DNA of 64,000 nt from Pomacea canaliculata (lineage: Eukaryota > Mollusca > Gastropoda > Architaenioglossa > Ampullariidae). A program made the translations under genes and the position numbers. Every line of letters begins with the position of its first letter. Within the stretch, counting starts at the first letter, position 1. Below the pieces are notes generated by a model. That model was not told where the DNA came from, searched no databases, and saw only the letters and a program-made list of their open reading frames with translations. Shown piece by piece: positions 25,501 to 37,076 of this stretch. The DNA lies in contig NC_037599.1 of the NCBI RefSeq assembly GCF_003073045.1, positions 17,462,055-17,526,054 on the forward strand, read 5' to 3'.

Positions 25501-25851
25501 ATAATTACTGTGTTAGGATAGGATAAGTGTGTACAGTATGTACGTATGTTCCGACTTACAGTGGAAATCGGCGTACGAATGGAACAGCGTCGTAAGTCGA
25601 GGACTGCCTGTACTTCATTTATTATTATTATTGTTGCTGTATACAGGTGCCTAACCAAAAGTTTTTAATTTAAAGGTTATTAGTTACTTGCCATGATAGT
25701 TGTGTAAAACCTTAAAAATTCTGTTTTTCACATTTACGAAAGAGATGCAGTGCAAATAACCTTAAGTTTTTGTGTGTGCTTTCAGGTAAAACAGGTGCGC
25801 CCTGGGAAGGTTCGAAGAAAAATATTAAAAAACAAAAAGAGCAAGAAATAA
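19513..25851 (+). CDS. EBNA1BP2: Probable rRNA-processing protein EBP2
   Basis: Nucleolar factor for pre-60S assembly and 27S pre-rRNA processing. Nine coding exons: 19513-19557, 20059-20142, 21336-21478, 21719-21842, 22809-22898, 23664-23739, 24185-24251, 24496-24613, 25786-25851; phases close to 270 residues, slightly shorter than the human protein. It begins acidic (MDEREDDSEYDSDTE). The conserved core has LDVTAAP, RPEDYFAEMAKSD, KYGKKVQQEVLQKRQ, KLDFL and RRDWKNQKFGFGG. The tail is strongly basic, as in the family, and fits nucleolar targeting. Intron 4 (21843-22808) appears to use a GC donor (AAA|GCAAGT): keeping the two residues VK there matches the conserved spacing in other EBP2 proteins. 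The other junctions are GT-AG. A pogo-like MITE sits in the last intron. Confidence 0.95.
25332..25610. mobile_element. Pogo/Tigger-like MITE in last EBP2 intron
   Basis: Ends CAGGCAGTCCTC and GAGGACTGCCTG are inverted repeats, extended imperfectly inward (GTTACGTCAG..., GTCGTAAGTC). TA dinucleotides flank both sides (25330-25331 and 25611-25612), the Tc1/mariner-superfamily target duplication. 279 bp, no transposase. Confidence 0.85.
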
Positions 25852-25899
25852 AAGTTGATAAAAATGTAAATTGTTTTTGTGTGTTCTTTTTTAATGAAT

Positions 25900-25905
25900 A
25901 TTAAA
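25900..25905 (+). terminator. Poly(A) signal of EBP2
   Basis: ATTAAA about 50 nt after the EBP2 stop codon, in an AT-rich, T-rich context. It is the first plausible hexamer downstream. Confidence 0.5.
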
Positions 25906-27277
25906 ACAGTTTCATGAAGAATACTATAAAGTTATACTTTAGAATGACATAATTATCTTATTACACTGAAATTTGAGAGTTTAGTTTTTTCATGTGACGG
26001 TTCTGAAAGCATGTTAACAAAGATTTTGCACTGCCCTACTGTGAATGTGTGCACACATGCGCTGTTGACACAATAGGTAGTTATTCATGGTGTTAGGTCT
26101 TTCTCGATGACTGTGCCTCAGTCACTCTGATTTGGCTTTGCCTTTTAGTTTTCAGTTTTTGATCATCGCATGTCTTTTGGGACACAAGGCAGACAATAAT
26201 CCCATGTAGATGATAATCAGAACCTTATACCCAGTCGATGCACAGTGTTCAGATCTCTCGGTATGTGCATGTCTCGCATGTTTTAATCCCAGTTTATCAT
26301 GAAAAGGTTTCAAAACAGTTTTTTGGTGTCTGTAAAGCAAATTCTTGGGTTATAGTTTTAAGTGCATCAAGTTTGCCAAGCATAAGAGGAAAGGAGAACT
26401 ACGTTTTGGTGCTATATCCTAAGAAAAGAGGAGCCTCTTTTTTTTTTAATTTGTGATTATACAAGAGCTGAATGTCAGGACACTTGACACATACAGCCTT
26501 CTTCCTTTTTAACTGTTAAAATATTTTAATATGGCGGTCTTGTCCTGAAGACACCCCAAGCCAAAAGTTAAAAAAAAAAAAAAGCGGACTGGTTTACTAA
26601 TTCGTAATTGTGAATGTCTGGTCATGAAGGCTTCTTGAATTATAAGCTTCCAAATTGAGTTTGACTGGAATGAAGCATGTAATTTTGTAGTATTTTCCTG
26701 CCTATCTCAAGGTATGCTACAGAACACAAAAATATCTGGTGCTCGTCAGAACTGTTTTAATAGGTAATGTTTTTGTACATTATTAGTGTGTGAAGTTTTG
26801 CATGATTCCTTTTGAGAAGCTTTTCTTATAAATTCATAAATAATCTTATAAATGACATGTACAAAAGATTTCCAACAGCATGGAGACAACTTTAGAATTC
26901 TTCAGCAAATGATTTACGCCACAGAGATTGGTTATAAAACTGATCATTAAACAGGATAATATCTGAGACCCTTTTATTCAGAAGTACTTATAATGCAAAA
27001 GCAAATGCAGTTTTTAAAAATGTAACACACATAAGTTGACTGAAGAGATGGTTGTTTGAAGCAAATCTGATGATTTAATTTGAACAAATATGTAGATCAT
27101 ACACTGCTTTGTGTGACTGAAATTGGAAATGAAGAATCTTGTACAACCAGTGAGAGAGTATCTTAATTCTTTAAATCAAATATAGAGACCAGTGTGGGAC
27201 ATACTGTAAGGCAAATATTGAGCATGATATTCACATATTTTTTATAATTAACCATAAATTAATTGGTAATAGTGTCT
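25906..27277. other. Non-coding between converging EBP2 and CFAP144
   Basis: The two genes are tail-to-tail here. No exon or delimited repeat recognised. TTTATT at 26973-26978 gives AATAAA on the minus strand about 300 nt past the CFAP144 stop and could be its poly(A) signal. Confidence 0.4.
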
Positions 27278-29069
27278 TTAATTTCCCAAGCTCTGTTGCT
27301 CCTTTTCCAGCCAAGCCTTTTCCATGAACTTTGTGATTGAAGAATGATGATGAAAATGATTCAGACGTGTGTCATGTCTGTCTGTTTTGATCTGTGAAAA
27401 TTATGAAATTATTGTTAGAAATGCATTTCCAGTGACAAAGTAATGGGTTATAGGTAGAGAGAAAAGAAGTATAATCTTGCTAGGTGCACTGGATATTATG
27501 TTTTCTTCAGTGGTATTTACTCCAGAAGTCTGGCTTCATGAGCATTTGTTTACAAATATACAGTGGAATAAAAACATGCAATTAGAGGCTAAAAAATTTA
27601 AATGCATGAGTGATTTGTATAAACATTACCAATGGAGTTGAAATCCAGCCATATTCTTGTGCTTCTGTCTGTGGGCGTTTGTACTTTTTTGTAGGTTCTT
27701 GATGTGCTCTCTCAAACACTTGTTTGAAATATGCTGCAGCAAATATGCAAGCTAGCTGTATGCCAGTCCACTAAGCAGTGAACAACAATAAGTACTTTGG
27801 TTAACTACTAATACTGCCTCTGTATGTTTGAACATTACTTGCTGAAGCCAATATCAAAGGAAAAAATATTCTATTTTAGACAACCTTTTGGTTTTTACAT
27901 AGAAACCTAAAACTGTCTTTAGTGAAGATGGTATACTTACGGTCCTCATCCCCTCTTATTTCTTCTTCATTGGGTTTCCCAGTAATGAAACCAACTGAAA
28001 TAAAAATAGTTATTACAATGACCAATTTGCATTATCTCCTTTCGCTTACAAAGAAGAGGTAAGATGTTAAATGAGCCATGAATATTATTAACTAAGAAAG
28101 TATTGTCAATCAGAAAAATACCAGCATGGATTACTTTAATACCTTTCACAGAACTATAAAATACAACTTTGTAAAATATTAAAATACAAGAGTTAAATTT
28201 TATACATATGGGGCCAATATGCTTTCAGCATTCCATGCTTCTAGGGTTTCAGCTGCCAAATGACTCAATTTCTCATTTCTTGTTCCTTCTCTGTTTTTTT
28301 TACTCTTGCATAGAATACTCTTAAGTTATGATATAGTCCGAGTTTGAACTAATTAGTAGTCTAAATTTGTTTTGAGTAGGTCAAGGTATTCCTTTTATTT
28401 GGACCCACTGGTAATAGAGTGGCGAAAGAAAACCAACATGCTACTGGGCAGCTTACAGTATAATTAAGAAATAAATAATAAATATATTCCTGCCAGATTT
28501 GGTGAAGATTGAACACAATGTGTGGATTTGAATAGGTTTTGATCACTACTATAGCACATTTATATAGCACTTTGCTTTATTTACAAGATGCACAGATGTT
28601 TTCTTTTTGAAAACTGTGTTTGGTTATCACCAGGAAAACAGAATTAACTTCGTTAACTAAAATGTCGATCGTAGATCTGTTGGCGAACATTAGAGACGTC
28701 AAACCTGTCTGGTCAAAAACATCAGAATCACAAGTTTCACAATTTCGCTATAATAACTTCGCACACGGATAACCTTAACTCAAAGGAAGAGCTAGATCGA
28801 AAATTGACAATAAAATTACGGATGGAAGAGTCGCATGCTGCAGCAGAAATCAATCCCGACTATATATATATATAGAGCGCTTTTGACAGTCTCTAAGCAG
28901 CCGGGAAAATCAATAAGTTTGCATACTATTCAATATACCTACATTTATTATGAGGATTTATGGTGAAGTTGGTATGAAGCTTTAGATATCGGTTTTCTTT
29001 AGCAATGGTTTCTGATATGATGGCTTGCTGATGTACCAAGTTCTTCGGTTCTTTGGGAGGGGCCGCCAT
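27278..29069 (-). CDS. CFAP144: Cilia- and flagella-associated protein 144 (FAM183 family)
   Basis: Small microtubule inner protein of ciliary doublet microtubules. It has four short minus-strand exons, none making a long ORF: 29069-28943, 27994-27941, 27733-27630, 27391-27278. All junctions are GT-AG and phases close to 132 residues, against about 134 in mammals. Family signatures follow in order: MAAPPKEPKN start, HQ..I..E...ENRYLKLHTNFTINP (like the LYTQYHVNP segment), a FGFITGKP segment, EPTKKYKRPQTEAQEYGWIS (like RKKYPETQTEGQEVGW) and DTRLNHFHHHSSIT (like DRRLNHFRVYNDIT). The start codon lies in GGGCCGCCATCTTG (YY1-like element on the minus strand). It is divergent from FZR1, with 0.9 kb between their start codons. 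Confidence 0.9.
28862..28876. repeat. (TA)n microsatellite
   Basis: A short run of TA repeats (CTATATATATATATATAG) in the first CFAP144 intron. Confidence 0.8.
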
Positions 29070-29936
29070 CTTGACTAGTTGTTATGGTGGTCGTCAAGGA
29101 AAAATCACGTTTAAACTATATTAATTTTTGTAACAAAAATCACCATATATTTACTATATTAACTTTTTTATTATACAGAATTGCCTTACATTTACATATA
29201 TGAATTTTTAAGGGATTAACTAATCTTTCCCAGAATGCTTTGAAATGACGCCATAATGGCCTTAACAGCGTAAAGTGATTGTGTATATTCACTATATTTG
29301 AGTTTTGTTCTTCTGAGCACTGAGGTATTCATATCTTCTTTTCTTTGTAACAAACTGTCCATTTTCTTCAAAACACAATATTATTTTCAATGTGTTCTCT
29401 ATTTTTGAGTAGGCTATGTAATTGTCGAGTTTACTGAGTCAAAACCAAAACAAACTTCGCTGATGAGTTGCTAATACCGTCGTAGAGGATGCATCACATT
29501 GCAGCTTATTTTCTATGCATTTAAGAGCAAATGTATGTTATCATTCGTCGTACATAATTTTTTTAAATGTCTTCTTTTTAAGTGCCGACAGAATTTACAA
29601 CTAGTTAACATTCTGTAAATTACCGATTCTAACGGTTTTAATGAACTCATCTAGTACTGCGTATTACTTGTAGTAGGTCTTTTTTAGGTTTCAGGCTAGA
29701 AATAAAAGATTAATACAACTCTTTCAGTGACCCATGGAGCCATTTCCCGAGAACAAGGCAATGCAAAATCGCTGTAACCATACATATTTCAAAATAAAAT
29801 CCTTGTAGTGCTAAACTGATGATCAAGAATTATCTTTCCCAGACGACAAGCAGATCTTGTTGCAGTGATCGTATCACTTGATATCAACAAGCATCTTTAA
29901 ATATGTGCTCAAAGTGATGAATTGTAATTATTCCAG
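29070..29936. promoter_or_regulatory. Bidirectional promoter region of CFAP144 and FZR1
   Basis: The two genes point away from each other. The GCCGCCATCTTG motif at about 29063-29074 is a YY1-type start-site element for CFAP144. FZR1's ATG-bearing exon begins at an acceptor (ATTATTCCAG, ending 29936), so a non-coding FZR1 first exon must lie further upstream; its donor is not evident. The shared-promoter call is inference. Confidence 0.45.
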
Positions 29937-29950
29937 GTTTGTAAAGAGGA

Positions 29951-32900
29951 ATGGATCCTGAATACGAAAAAAGACTTTTGAGACAACAAAATGGCCAGAT
30001 GTCACCATTTGGATCTGTAAGTTCTAGTTTGAGCTTCAAAATCCAATTTTAAGGCACTTTGTATGTGTATATATGTTGTTGCACTGATCGTAATGAGTTG
30101 TTCAGAAAGTGTTTTTGAGGAAAAAAATATAGAGTAATAGGTTCATGGTGAGTGCAGACATGTCGAACATTATTACTATTATTTAAAACTATAATATGAC
30201 CAAGGAATGCAAAACCTAACAGCAACTTATGCCATATATTTTGCTTTGAAAATTGTATCATTAAGAATTTCAGTTACTGTATTTAAAATCAATGTTCTTG
30301 TAGACTACAAAAACCTTAGATTTATTTTTACCTTTTGTCCTCCGGGTGTAAATTTATGAGAGAGTATTGTTAAGATGTGCTGTTTTTCCTTTTGTGTTTT
30401 ACTGAAATTAACCTAAACACTTAAAAAGCTCTGATTGTATTTGACTATATTTTTAAACAGCCAAATTTAAGTCCAGTTGTGTCACCAAACAAGAAAATAT
30501 ATGGAGATCGATTCATTCCTTCACGCACCAATGCTTGCTGGCATATTAGCTTTGATTTAGTTCAGGTAACCATATTTTTTGCTAGTTTTTTGATAGATGT
30601 ATGATAACTTTTCTTTGGAAAAAATTTCAAATTATTATATAATTTAAGATTTATTTGTTCAGAACTTTATCTTTATTTTTAATAGCCAAATTGTGTTTTT
30701 CTAATTGTTGATTTGATTTCCATATTTATTATAACTTAAAACTTCTAGGATATCAGTCAACTTTCCTTACAGTTGCTATGCGACCACATTAGTTTATACA
30801 GTAGTTTATACAATAGGCTTAGGCTTATAATTAATGAACTTCTTTATACTTTCATCAAAAGATGGTCCCACAATATGTTTTATCATTGAGTTTTTTTTTG
30901 TCTTATATTGTATCTCTATGCTGTTGATAATCCTAAAAAAGCTCAGACTTCTGACTTTTAGCATTATACTATTCACATTTGAATTCAAGTATAAAAATTT
31001 GTTTTGATATCATCTTATTGCTTAACAGGAAAGCAGTGTGCAGGCACCACCTCAGACCAGAAAGGCTAAAGAGGCTAATTCGGATAGTGCTAAGGATGGA
31101 TTAGCCTATTCCTGTTTACTGAAAAACGAGCTGTTGTCTGCAGGCATCGAAGACCTTAAAGTAGGTGTGATTCCAGAAATAGCAAAGAGTCAACACCGTG
31201 TAATTGTTTTTGCAATTACTTTTTGGTAAATTACAAGAAATATTTCTTGGTGAAATGACTTCTTTAGATAGTGAAAATTGTTTCATAAAGGAAAGGCTTG
31301 TGGATTATGTACATGTCTTTATTTTTCTCCTCAGGAAGTTCAGGTGGAGGAGAGGAAAGTGCTTACTCCCAAAGAAACTAAGAACCTGTTCAGGGTAATT
31401 TTAGAGGGTTGTCTTGTCCTATCTTTCTCAGCTTAAAGAGCTAGAATATATTTCTTACAGAAACATTTTTCTAAATACCTTTAGCAGACTCTTGTTTAAC
31501 AGTGGAAAGATGTTGAAGGACTCGCCAACTGAATGTAGGCAGAATCTTGTAGAAAATAAAAACTGATCGTTCTAAAGTGATTATAATTTTTACGAGAAAT
31601 ATGAGATTTTAGAAGTGGTATATGATTGAACTAAAATGAAAACATGCTTGCAGTTAGCTTTTGTGCCTTAGATGACTTTTTAAAAAAAGGTGAATTTGGG
31701 ATGTATCAGAGGTAATGCCTTATACTAAGCTTATGTCTTAAGATTATCACTCTCTCAGTGAAAAGAAATCAGCACATGGTAGTAGTCAAGGGAATAGTTC
31801 ACTTATGATCATTCTTTTGATCAGAATAAAAGGTTTCCAATCGACAATTGCAGCAGAATGTTGAGCTTTGAATGAATATTTGTCTACAGTATAACACTCC
31901 TCGCCGCTGTGCAGATGGCTGTGATGCTTCACCTTACTCCCTCTCACCAGTTGGTAGCAAGAGCCAGAAGCTTCTGCGTTCTCCACGCAAAGTACTTATC
32001 ATGAATGCTTAATTTTCATTATGTTCTGTAATTCCTGGATGATTGTAATATAGCCTTAGTTGCTGGCATGGCATAAAATGCAAATAACTGACCAGCCAAC
32101 ATATTTCCTGGAACCTTTGTCCCCTTCCATAAGTCTCTTTTTAAAAACTTTTTGTTACCTGTATTTCTGGACATATATATTTACTGTCATTATTCTCCAT
32201 TTCTGTCAAAGAGATTTTTTTGCTATGGTCTCCATTTTATGAAACCTGTTGATAAATATAGTTCCTGTTTGGTTGTTAAAGGTTCTTTGTTTTAATTCAG
32301 GCAGTAAGAAAGATCTCAAAAATACCCTTCAAAGTACTTGATGCCCCCGAACTTCAGGATGACTTCTATTTGAATCTTGTGGACTGGTCTTCACAAAATG
32401 TCCTTAGTGTTGGACTGGGTACTTCAGTTTACCTGTGGAGTGCATGCACAAGCCAGGTAGCTCTTTGTTTGTGGATTATGTACATGTGTGATCATAATCA
32501 TGCTCTGATTTTGTTTGTTTGATACAACTTCTACTAAAAATTTTCTTTCTTTCTGTTTTTTTAACTGCCATAAATCTGTTAAAATCATGATGCCTTAGAT
32601 TTAAAATTATTTTTTTTTTAGAACAGATGAAAATGTTTATAGTTAAAAAAAAATTCATATTTTTTATTCTTTTATTTTCTTTGGGTTTTTTTTGTTGGTT
32701 TTTTTTTTTTTTCATTTCTTACGTAGTATTGAAAATGAATGCAACTTTAGAGTTCTTATTACGACTATAACTTTGAATGAAAAGACTTTGTCTGCTCAGG
32801 TGACAAGGCTGTGTGATTTGTCTCAAGACAGTGACACAGTAACTTCTGTATCATGGTCGGAGAGAGTAAGTAATTCATTCTGGGTTTTGAAGCCATTTTT

Positions 32901-35900
32901 GTGATATGTGGATATTGGGATGCATCATTTATCTTTTGAGCCAAAAATATTTTTCTTCTGCGTAACCATTATTGTGTGTTTATGTTGTACAGTATAGTGT
33001 ACATAGTAGTTGAAGGATCGATCACAGTATTACTAAACTGCTTCAGCTAAGAGAGGACTAACTTCCTCTGCCTGTTAGTTTTAGTTAATCCAATACGTCC
33101 AAATGCTCTGTGGTTTGGTTTTGAAGATTTTTTGGCTGTGTATTTTACAGGGACAGCAAGTGGCTGTGGGTACCCATAAGGGCCATGTACAGATTTGGGA
33201 TGTCGCTGTAAATAAAAAAATTACTACACTAGAGGGACATGGTGCACGAGTTGGTGAGTCTCTGGCCTAAACTGCCTTTGGTCACCTTTTTATTCAAATA
33301 TCTTTTTTGTGCATATTTTTAATGGACAATCCAAGTGGAATGTCAGTAAATCCCAGAGAGAGAGAGAGAGAGAGATGTTCCTTTTAAGAGAAAAATTAGT
33401 GTCCAGAAAGTGCATTTGGATCATTTAAGTCTTAATAAACAAATTTCAGGATTCTCGCGTGTAGGCCTAAAACTACATGAGTAACATGAGAAGCTTTGTT
33501 GTATAAGTAACAGAGGTTTTTTATTTCAAAATTCTGTTGCAATGTTCTGAAGAACAATTTTTTATTTATTTTTGTTTAGGGGCTTTGGCATGGAATGGGG
33601 ATATCTTATCATCAGGAAGCAGGGACAGACTTATACTACAGAGGGATGTTAGGACTCCATCTGTGGTTCCAGAACGTCGGCTGGCTGGTCATAAGCAAGA
33701 GGTATGTTTGAATTTTATCCAGCTCCCCTGGACCACCCTTGCCCTTAAACACAGTTATGCAGCATGACAGAGATTTTAACAATTTGCATCTCTGCATGTG
33801 GCATCTGTTTACAGGGCTGGCTGCTTGCCGTAATATAGCCTTAGTTGCTGACACGGCGTAAAACACCAATTCCCCCCCCTTAACAATTTGCATGTATGTT
33901 TACATGGCACATACATTCTAATGATGTAGAGACAACCAGAAAACAATACAGAACTTTTGCAGTTCATTTGAACACTTAAGCCAAAAAAAAAACCAAACTT
34001 GCATGGACTTATGCATTAGCAAGGAACGTTGAACTATTTTTAGCTCAGTCCTGATATGCTGAAACCCAGGTTTCTACTCATGAACTGTCTTCTGTTGCTC
34101 TAGTAACTACTGCATTTTAAAAGTTGAATAAATTTGTCCATATCTTGACATAAATTTTGTATGTCACCAAGATTGAATTAAGAGCTTGATTCCTTAAACA
34201 GTCACATTCAGGAATTGTCAGTATAGTTTCATCTTTATGGCCTTACAATCATGCCATCCTTGTCTTTAATGAGGGCTTATTTGTATGGTGTGTGCTGAAC
34301 TACAGGTGTGTGGGTTAAAATGGTCACCTGACCACCAGCATCTCGCATCAGGTGGAAATGACAACAAGCTGTTTGTTTGGAACTTGACCAGCAATGGGCC
34401 AGTGCAGACATACACAGACCACCAAGCAGCAGTAAAAGCTATTGCATGGTCCCCCCACCAGCATGGTTTGCTGGCATCTGGTGGGGGCACTGCAGACCGA
34501 TGTGTACGGTTCTGGAACACACTCACTGGTCAACCTTTGCAGTGTGTGGACACTGGGTCGCAGGTGTGCAACCTCGCATGGTCCAAACACTCCAATGAAC
34601 TGGTGAATACTGCATTTTTCTGGAAGAATGTGTGACGAGCGCAAGTTTATATCCTTTATCATCTGTCTTAACCCTTAGCAGGACAAAAAAGTAAAAGTAT
34701 GTACTAAAGCAATTGCATATAATTGAAGAGAAGATGATATAGAGTGATGTTTGTTTTTATTATTGCTGCTCTCATGTAAACATTAGACCAAAAACCTATA
34801 CAGTTTTGGGAAGGAGAAAACTTGAACTTTGCAATAAAAGTAATGAAAATTACCTACTTTCACTCTGGCGACAGCAATAATCCAAGAAAATTCATTTTAA
34901 AAAAACATCAGCCCATCTAAATAGGTTACCTGCCGTTATCAAAAACATCAGCAAAAACATATTTCCATCAATTAGCAGCACACAGACTGGTTCAAGTATC
35001 TTAAAAATTGTTGGCAGAGTCACTTCCAACAACAGATTCTACCCATTTTTTCAAAGGGGGAGGGGGGAAATCAAATATTCACTCAGAATAAATTAAAAAT
35101 GGCTCCTAAACTGCAGGAAGAAGACCTGAAAATAGAAACAAACTTCCTGTTTGGTTGGTTTTTAACTGGATCAACCAACAGGAGAGCTTTTCTTGTGTCA
35201 CATCAGCAGAGCCATGTTCGTGGCCCATCATGCTGAGGGTTAATTACTAGAACTTAATTATCACTGAATGTGTTTTGTTTGGTAGGTGAGCACTCATGGC
35301 TATTCACAGAACCAGATCCTGCTTTGGAAGTACCCATCACTTGTGCAGATTGCAAAGCTCACCGGCCATTCATATCGGGTGCTTTACCTTGTAAGTATCC
35401 ACCTCTGCAAGCCTTTTTGATCATTCACCTGTTGTTTATTGTCCTATATTTTGTTTTCCTCTTCATCGGATGGATTTTATTCTTAAAGACCAACCTGAAT
35501 GGTTTGCATTTTTTCCAGATATCAGTAGATATAGGCAATATAAACATAACCTGTAAATTCATCCTCCAAAACCCATCCGTTAATTATCTGCTACGATTCG
35601 AACCTGTGATCAACGAGCACCATAACAGTGTACATCACGCTAGTGCAGCTTTCACAACATTTCCGGCAGTCAACACCAATCAGCAAGCGAGAGAATGAGC
35701 GACAGTTCAGATTATTCAGATGCTGACAGTCTGCATTTCTTGCAGTTCTGAAAAAATACTACTTTAGTACGAGAAATGCTGACTTTCAATGTCCGAATAA
35801 CCTGAACTGTCACTCTGATTGGTTTTGATGGCTGGCATTGTTGTGAATGGTGTACCAATGTGATGTAGTACACTGTTAGTTGTGCCCATTTATTGCAGGT

Positions 35901-37076
35901 GCAAATTGCGTACTTTAATAGCAGATAATTAGCCGATGGGGTTTGGAGGCTGAAATTTACAGGTTATGTTTATATCACCTATATCTACCGATATCTGCAA
36001 TAAATGCAAACCATTCAGGTTGGTCTTTATGGTTACGGAACAGAATTGTAGCTGGATCTGAAGGCTGATATTAATGTATCATGCAGATGTATGTCATCTT
36101 TTTGTCCCCTAGAACTTTACTGATTTACCAGATCCTTCTAAAACCTTTAAGTGACATTTCTTTCACATTTTTGTGATTTGAAGCACAAGGGGATAGTGAC
36201 TGCGCCAGATTGAAAGACATATACTTTAAATGTATTTCATGAAATGAAGGAAGGATTTTGTTATTATTATTCAGGCCATGTCACCTGATGGCGAAGCTAT
36301 AGTTACTGGAGCTGGTGATGAAACTCTTCGCTTCTGGAATGTATTCAGCAAAACCAGATCCACTAAAGTGAGTGTACGTGAAGTTTGTGTTTTGTAATTT
36401 TTGTTTAGCTTTTTTTTATTTTTTGCTCAGCACCTGCATGCTTTGGGTGGTGGCTGTTTGTAATTTTTGGCATGTACTGAAGAAACTATGATTTTGTGAT
36501 TGTTATGGTCTTAAAATTTTCACTTTAGTTGGCACATTTGGGGTATCTGGATTTGTTTGTATTGGTGTGTTAAAAAATTATTTGATCTCATAGGTTTTCT
36601 TGTATCTGCTTGCTGGATATTTATTATTCCATTTTAGGTTTTAGTACATATGTTTCTGAATCATTTTTATAAAGAAATTAAGAAAGTAAATTGAAAAATT
36701 AAGAAAAAAGTACTTAAGCCAAAATCAATAGAAAAATATAGATGAAAATGTTATTCACCCCATGCCCATGTTCATTTTGTTTTGAGTCTTACTAATATGC
36801 ATGTAATCGCGATAGAAATCATAGTTTAGACCAGGGAAAATTGTGTGGTAATGGGAAAATAATAAATGAATAGCACATTTATATAGTTCCTTTTTCCAGC
36901 ATCAGCCAGACTCAAGTTTTTCCTGCACAAACTAAGTTTTTGCTAATATGAATATTGACTCCATTATGTTGAAAAGTTACTGTTTGCAGGATGCTTTATT
37001 TCGGTTGCAAAATGTTGTCAACTGTATTTTGCAGGAGTCCAAGTCAGTCTTGAATCTCTTTACAAGGATTCGATGA
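29951..37076 (+). CDS. FZR1: Fizzy-related protein / Cdh1, APC/C activator
   Basis: WD40 co-activator that brings D-box and KEN-box substrates to the APC/C in late mitosis and G1. Thirteen coding exons: 29951-30016, 30461-30565, 31029-31160, 31335-31394, 31890-31991, 32301-32456, 32800-32865, 33151-33253, 33580-33701, 34306-34602, 35286-35390, 36275-36367, 37035-37076; phases close to 482 residues (human 496). The N-terminus [12 protein letters not shown] matches FZR1 rather than CDC20. The C-box DRFIPSR is residues 38-44. KLLRSPRK and [20 protein letters not shown] precede a seven-bladed WD40 propeller (about 170-465), and the C-terminal Ile-Arg tail that binds APC3 is intact. S-P sites in the N-terminal part fit CDK inhibition. 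A SINE, a GA microsatellite and a foldback element lie in introns. Confidence 0.97.
32045..32082 (+). repeat. SINE 3' fragment
   Basis: GTAATATAGCCTTAGTTGCTGGC followed by a degenerate GGCATAAAATGCAAAT matches the 3' half of the tRNA-derived SINE family. It lies in the FZR1 intron after exon 5. No target duplication found. Confidence 0.5.
33353..33374. repeat. (GA)n microsatellite
   Basis: About ten GA units in the FZR1 intron between the exons ending 33253 and starting 33580. Confidence 0.9.
33790..33879 (+). mobile_element. 5'-truncated SINE in FZR1 intron
   Basis: Contains GTGGCATCTGTTTACAGGGC and ATATAGCCTTAGTTGCTGAC, then a C-rich end. It is flanked by a perfect 14-bp target duplication TTAACAATTTGCAT (33776-33789 and 33880-33893). 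The tRNA head is missing, as expected from incomplete reverse transcription. Confidence 0.88.
35486..36027. mobile_element. 542-bp foldback (palindromic) element in FZR1 intron
   Basis: The left end AAGACCAACCTGAATGG is repeated inverted at the right end CCATTCAGGTTGGTCTT. Complementarity continues, with scattered mismatches, through both ~265-bp arms to a centre near 35757 (about 10 bp unpaired). TA flanks both ends (35484-35485 and 36028-36029). There is no transposase. It lies between the FZR1 exons ending 35390 and starting 36275. Tc1/mariner-type origin is inferred from the TA duplication. Confidence 0.85.

Noticed and set aside
34266-34662. Antisense ORFs over FZR1 exon 10
   Set aside because: Shadows of the WD40 coding exon; the plus-strand frame matches FZR1 almost residue for residue.
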